NCBI GenBank assembly: GCA_022316685.1
Contig: JAKJHU010000039.1
Location: forward strand, 1,364,001-1,428,000
Direction of reading: 5' to 3'
Length of the DNA stretch: 64,000 nt
From: Progne subis subis
Taxonomy: Eukaryota > Chordata > Aves > Passeriformes > Hirundinidae
Both the position numbers and the translations under genes were made by a program. The notes under the pieces are model-generated. The model had not been told where the DNA came from, made no database searches, and worked only from the letters and a program-made list of their open reading frames with translations. Numbering within the stretch: position 1 is the stretch's first letter; every line of letters starts with the position of its first letter. Positions 60,476 to 64,000 of the stretch are shown here, one piece after another.

Positions 60476-62378
60476 TTATACAGTGCTAGAAACTCTCTCC
60501 CTTTCCTCTATAACCATAATGAACTCATCACAGTTTGATGTGACTGCTTGACCTATCATCACACCCAAGAATCCACACAGTATCATAAGGGCAATGCACA
60601 CAAGCCACCTTCCTCATCCCATAAATCCAAGGCACTTTAGTACTTGTAATCCACAATCCAGGCTCAGTCCATGAAACTAGTCCTTTGGTTGCATTGCTTG
60701 AAACAGTTCTCCCATTTGTTCAGCAATCTCCTTCATCTTCTGACGTGCCTCTTCTATGGTGGTGGTGGCGTTATGGACAGTGATACAGCATTCTCCATCT
60801 GTGCGGTTTAGCATCCCACACACTCCACTCTCTTTCAACAACAACATATCTAGGGCTAATTGATTCTGCAAAGCCATTTTTGATGCCTGCTGGGCCTGTA
60901 CATTTGATTGCTTGAGTGAACGTCCGGTCCAGTTGCTTAAGACATGCACTTGCCTAGTTAAGTTCTCCAAGACAAACTTGTGCCATTGGGTAACTCCACT
61001 GGACACAAAATATGATTCTAAGTCTAAAGCAACATTTTGTCCCCAGGTATAATAGTCAGGGACTTGAATCCCCCGAATCCACCCTTTTGCATCTGTTGGG
61101 TTGTGGATTTCTCTCTGCACTTTGTTGTTACGATAAAGTGTATAATTGAATGTTTTAGATGGACACATGGTAGGAAACCCAATAGTACACTGGAGTCCAG
61201 CCATATCATACATGTTCAAGTGGGAATACATTTTCCCATCTGAACACGCCCATACCGTTCCCCGTGGAGCTGGATATTTGGCTTGTGAACACTGATACAG
61301 GTCACCTTGGGGAACTTCCTGTGCTTCACTACTTGAATTCCAGACCCTTCTTCGGTCGTGGCCATGTGTAATGGGAATGCCACAGGACAGTGCTGTCTCT
61401 GAATTTTCATAAGACCCATTGCATCGGGTGTCTTGGTTTAGATAGCCGTAGTTGGGATAATCCCAACAGGTACACATGTCCCGGATAAAAGTTCTCAGCT
61501 CCGAGATGTACCAGGTTTCTATAGGCTCGCCTGCTCCTGTGGTACAATCTAATATACGGGAACAATTCAGAAAGGAGGTCTCTGATGTACTTTGGCTAAC
61601 GCTTCTACGGTTTCTCACTTTCCAGCAGATGCTCTCTCCATTAGGTAGTGTGGTTTGATGGTCCTGACAGTCTGATTTCTCCACTTCCCATTCTACTATT
61701 TTGCCTGTGGGGACCCTGGAAGCCCATTGTAGGGTAGATATAGGGTCAAATATTTGTTTCAGAGACCAGGCCCACTCATAATTTGTTCGGTTAACTTGGT
61801 GCACGGTTCCTGGGTTATCAGGGATTTGTATACACCATCCTGCATCCCAGTGTAAGTTGTACTCATGTTCGAAAAACCCACCCTCAGCAGGTGAATCCCA
61901 CCACGGTACCACCGTGCAAGGGATAGAAGTTACATTTTGCAATGTCTCAGTAGAGTTGGTGTCTAATGACCGATAGCATGTCTGATTCCATAAATGGCTC
62001 CAGGAAGAGTCATGTGGGAGATGGTAAAAGGCGTTCTTGTATTCTACCCATGTCCCATTCGCATCCCATTGCTGTCCTTTCTGGTCTAGGAATTCGGGAC
62101 TCAACCATTCCCCAGGTAACATTTCCTCCTGTTTTTTTAAGATTATCCAGTTCTCTTGTTAATATTTCCGAAAAATTTAACCAAATCATCATAAATCTAA
62201 ACCCCTCTGATGCAGAGTTGGGGAGGTTAATACATATTCCTTGATTTGTATGATTCCAAATATGCATAAATCCTTGTATCAATTCCCAAGCTAAATTTGG
62301 TTCAGTACTCTGATTCTCAGTCGCTTGAGACAAAATCATCCATCCATAACATAAGAGAAAAAATTTTTGCCACACCAT
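60476..62378 (-). pseudogene. ERV envelope gene, broken (one frame change, two stops)
   Basis: The first frame (62,378-62,010) starts MVWQKFFLLCYGWMILSQA, a signal-peptide-like sequence. The second frame (open from 62,122 to 60,677, 481 codons) holds most of the surface and transmembrane subunits, with about 14 N-x-S/T sites and many Cys. It has a furin-like R-N-R-R at residues 170-173, a leucine/alanine heptad region at about 366-430, LALDMLLLKESGVCG resembling the immunosuppressive-type segment, and a C-x9-CC motif (Cys 435, 445, 446). The frames meet at an A7 run (62,132-62,138). A TAG at 60,679-60,677 ends the ORF before the membrane anchor. The same frame continues after a TGA (60,616-60,614) into a hydrophobic stretch at about 60,607-60,551 and stops at 60,476. 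As read, it cannot give an anchored envelope. Confidence 0.9.
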
Positions 62379-62781
62379 TTTTTCCAGTAAAAAGGCTAAA
62401 TAGGCTTAGCAAAATCAAACTAAAAAATACATAAAATGATCCGTCCACTCAACAGTTGAAAGCATAGGTCCAGCAGTGGATTTCAGATAATCTGTAAAAC
62501 ATATACATGCATAAAAACAAAACATGATTAAAAGGAGAGAACAATCCACCACCTGGCACACAAGTTTAGTGGTTTTTTAAGGTCAGGGGTACCAATCCCA
62601 CTCTTGGTAATTCTGCCAAAACCAATTGTCCTAGGTCCTAGAGAGGATTTTGCAGGGTCTTTAGCTTCTTTTGTTCCAGGGAGCACAATTGGGGATTGAA
62701 GACAAAAGGCTGTGAGTTATGGGCAACCATTAACTGCCCAGCAGCTACGGACTCTATGTATCCCATTTGACATCCTCTTCC
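62379..62781 (-). other. Spacer between ERV pol and env
   Basis: I see no long open frame. Read on the minus strand there are several stops and short AT-rich stretches. An env splice acceptor may lie here, but I cannot identify one with confidence. Confidence 0.4.
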
Positions 62782-64000
62782 CTATTCGGGTTCATGAGGT
62801 TTCAGTTTCCTCTTCAAGAGGCCATTGGTGCATTCAACAACCTCATGTGCCTGGGGATAGTATGGAGTGTGAAAGATCCACCTGATGCCTTCATCCTGTG
62901 CCCACTCTTGAACCACCCCAGCAGTGGTGGTTTGGATTGGAGGGATTGGGACCATGGCAAATAATTAAACCACAGCTTCAGTCCCTTTACAGTGCTGTGC
63001 CCAGCAGATCTTGCTACTGCCTCAGTTTAAGCGAGCTCTGACATTACTTCCACCCTGACTTCAGGAAAGGCCCTATATAGTCCACCCGCCAGGTCTCCCA
63101 GAGGCCTTTTCCGTATCATTAGTGAAGGGATGCCTCCTGCAAGGGGTGTTGTTTCTCTAGCCCTGTACAACACAGGCCACAGCCTGAGGTGACAGTGTTA
63201 CACAGCTCACAAGGGACAGGCCACCCTGTGTTACCAGCTCCCTTAAAAAGATCCTTAAAGCCTGAATGGTCTCCCTTCCCATGGAACCACTCTAGCAGAT
63301 GCTTCCATTTTTCTTCTCCCTTTACTGCCGTATCTGCCACACGGGTCAGTGAATCTACCTGATTATTCAACAGGTGAGCCAGGTTATCCCTCTTCTGGTG
63401 GGCAGGATTCCATCCCACTAAGAAACACTTAGGCTTAACAAGTTTAGGATGTCTTCCCATTTCTCTCACTGCCATACTGGCAACTCAATAGATGGCCCAC
63501 TGGTTTTGCTGGCAAAATGGGAGCCAAGTGGTGCATCCCTTAAAAACAGCACAGGAGTTTGTATAAATAAACACCTGTTCTTTAGTGTCAGCCTCTAACA
63601 ATCACTCTGCACATGGCTATCAATTCTCCTGTCTGGGCACCTTCTTCTCCCCTTGTCACTACTCTGTCCCCTGAATCAACACACAGGAACACTGCTCAGT
63701 ATTTTCCTCTCTTTTGGAGGATGCTTCAGGGAACCACACATTTTTCAGGTGGGGCTTAACTTGAGGGGTAGGTTTTATATAAGAAGGGAGGCTCCTGGTC
63801 CAGTAGACTGCCAGGCAATTTCTGCATTTGGAGCACTCTGGGTGGTCCCTCCTCTATCTGAGGCATATGGCAATGATGATGTAACTGTTCATACCACCTT
63901 CTTAGTGCTTCTCCCTGTGCAACCCCCACACCAGGTGGGGTTCTGGCCAGTATGGGTTTCAAGACCTTGAAAGGTCCCACTAGAATAATTGGTTCTTGAC
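62782..64000 (-). pseudogene. ERV pol remnant (RNase H and integrase)
   Basis: Recognisable pieces occur in different frames. RNase H pieces are VWFPEASSKRE near 63,705-63,745, where the usual catalytic Asp position reads Glu, and IYTNSCAVFKGCTTWLP near 63,520-63,570, where another expected acidic residue reads Asn. WNPAHQKRD and NNQVDSLTRVADTA lie at about 63,325-63,415. The integrase zinc-binding part has H-x4-H-x18-C-x2-C at about 63,199-63,283. The core shows RVDYIGPF near 63,080 and HTPYYPQAHEVVECTNGLLK near 62,815-62,875; the frame ends at TAG 62784-62782. Stops and apparent deletions between the pieces mean no active polymerase or integrase can be made. NNQVD-x2-TR and E-x3-NGLLK are reminiscent of class III elements. 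Confidence 0.85.

Larger units (their letters stand above)
60476..64000 (-). mobile_element. Endogenous retrovirus, 3' half (pol-env), minus strand
   Basis: From the right edge leftward the minus strand carries a decayed pol (RNase H then integrase), a spacer of about 400 bp, then env. gag, protease and most of reverse transcriptase would lie beyond position 64,000. Many frame breaks show an old, defective copy. The pol has ERV-L-like (class III) features, while env has a gamma/alpha-type transmembrane-subunit layout. A polypurine run at about 60,064-60,071 (plus-strand CCCCCC) might mark the edge of the 3' LTR. Confidence 0.9.

Noticed and set aside
62132..62138. Programmed -1 frameshift site in env (A AAA AAC)
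   Set aside because: The heptamer is present, but in the first frame the codons are not aligned as required, and the second frame is +1 relative to the first. Retroviral env is also not normally expressed by frameshifting.
1..64000. CRISPR arrays, prokaryotic operons, tRNA or rRNA genes
   Set aside because: No direct-repeat/spacer pattern, ribosome-binding-site gene packing or recognisable tRNA/rRNA sequence was seen. The window is eukaryotic.

Overview
The window looks like vertebrate, most likely avian, nuclear DNA. One spliced host gene fills its centre, the interspersed repeats are CR1 LINE fragments and LTRs of the kind common in birds, and no prokaryotic features are seen. Species is not determined.

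Positions 1-21,000 are gene-poor. I found no exon I can defend. The stretch holds a possible solo-LTR end (about 1,905-2,046), an A-tract with an AATAAA upstream that resembles a retroposed transcript end (2,843-2,914), a plus-strand CR1 (about 8,975-9,660), an avian ERVL-style LTR fragment (about 11,612-11,826) and a minus-strand CR1 fragment (about 13,742-14,070).

Positions 21,200-57,640 hold a complete minus-strand RPAP1 gene (RNA polymerase II-associated protein 1). I could place 24 coding exons. All junctions are phase-compatible, and together they give a 1,432-residue protein (4,299 nt with stop). One non-coding first exon lies in a CpG island at about 57.34-58.13 kb. Inside the island is a perfect array of ten 21-bp repeats, directly upstream of the exon 1 splice donor. 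A minus-strand CR1 in the intron before coding exon 16 abuts the splice acceptor.

Positions 58.3-64.0 kb are repeat-derived. They hold a CR1 fragment, a G18/(TG)n tract, an LTR-like remnant, and the 3' half of a minus-strand endogenous retrovirus that runs off the right edge. The retrovirus has a decayed pol (RNase H and integrase remnants with class III/ERV-L-like features) and a long env broken by one frame change and by stops before its membrane anchor. An ERV-L-like pol next to an env carrying a gamma/alpha-like transmembrane subunit, and the repeat array in the RPAP1 promoter, are the two most interesting points. I found no clearly new biological system.
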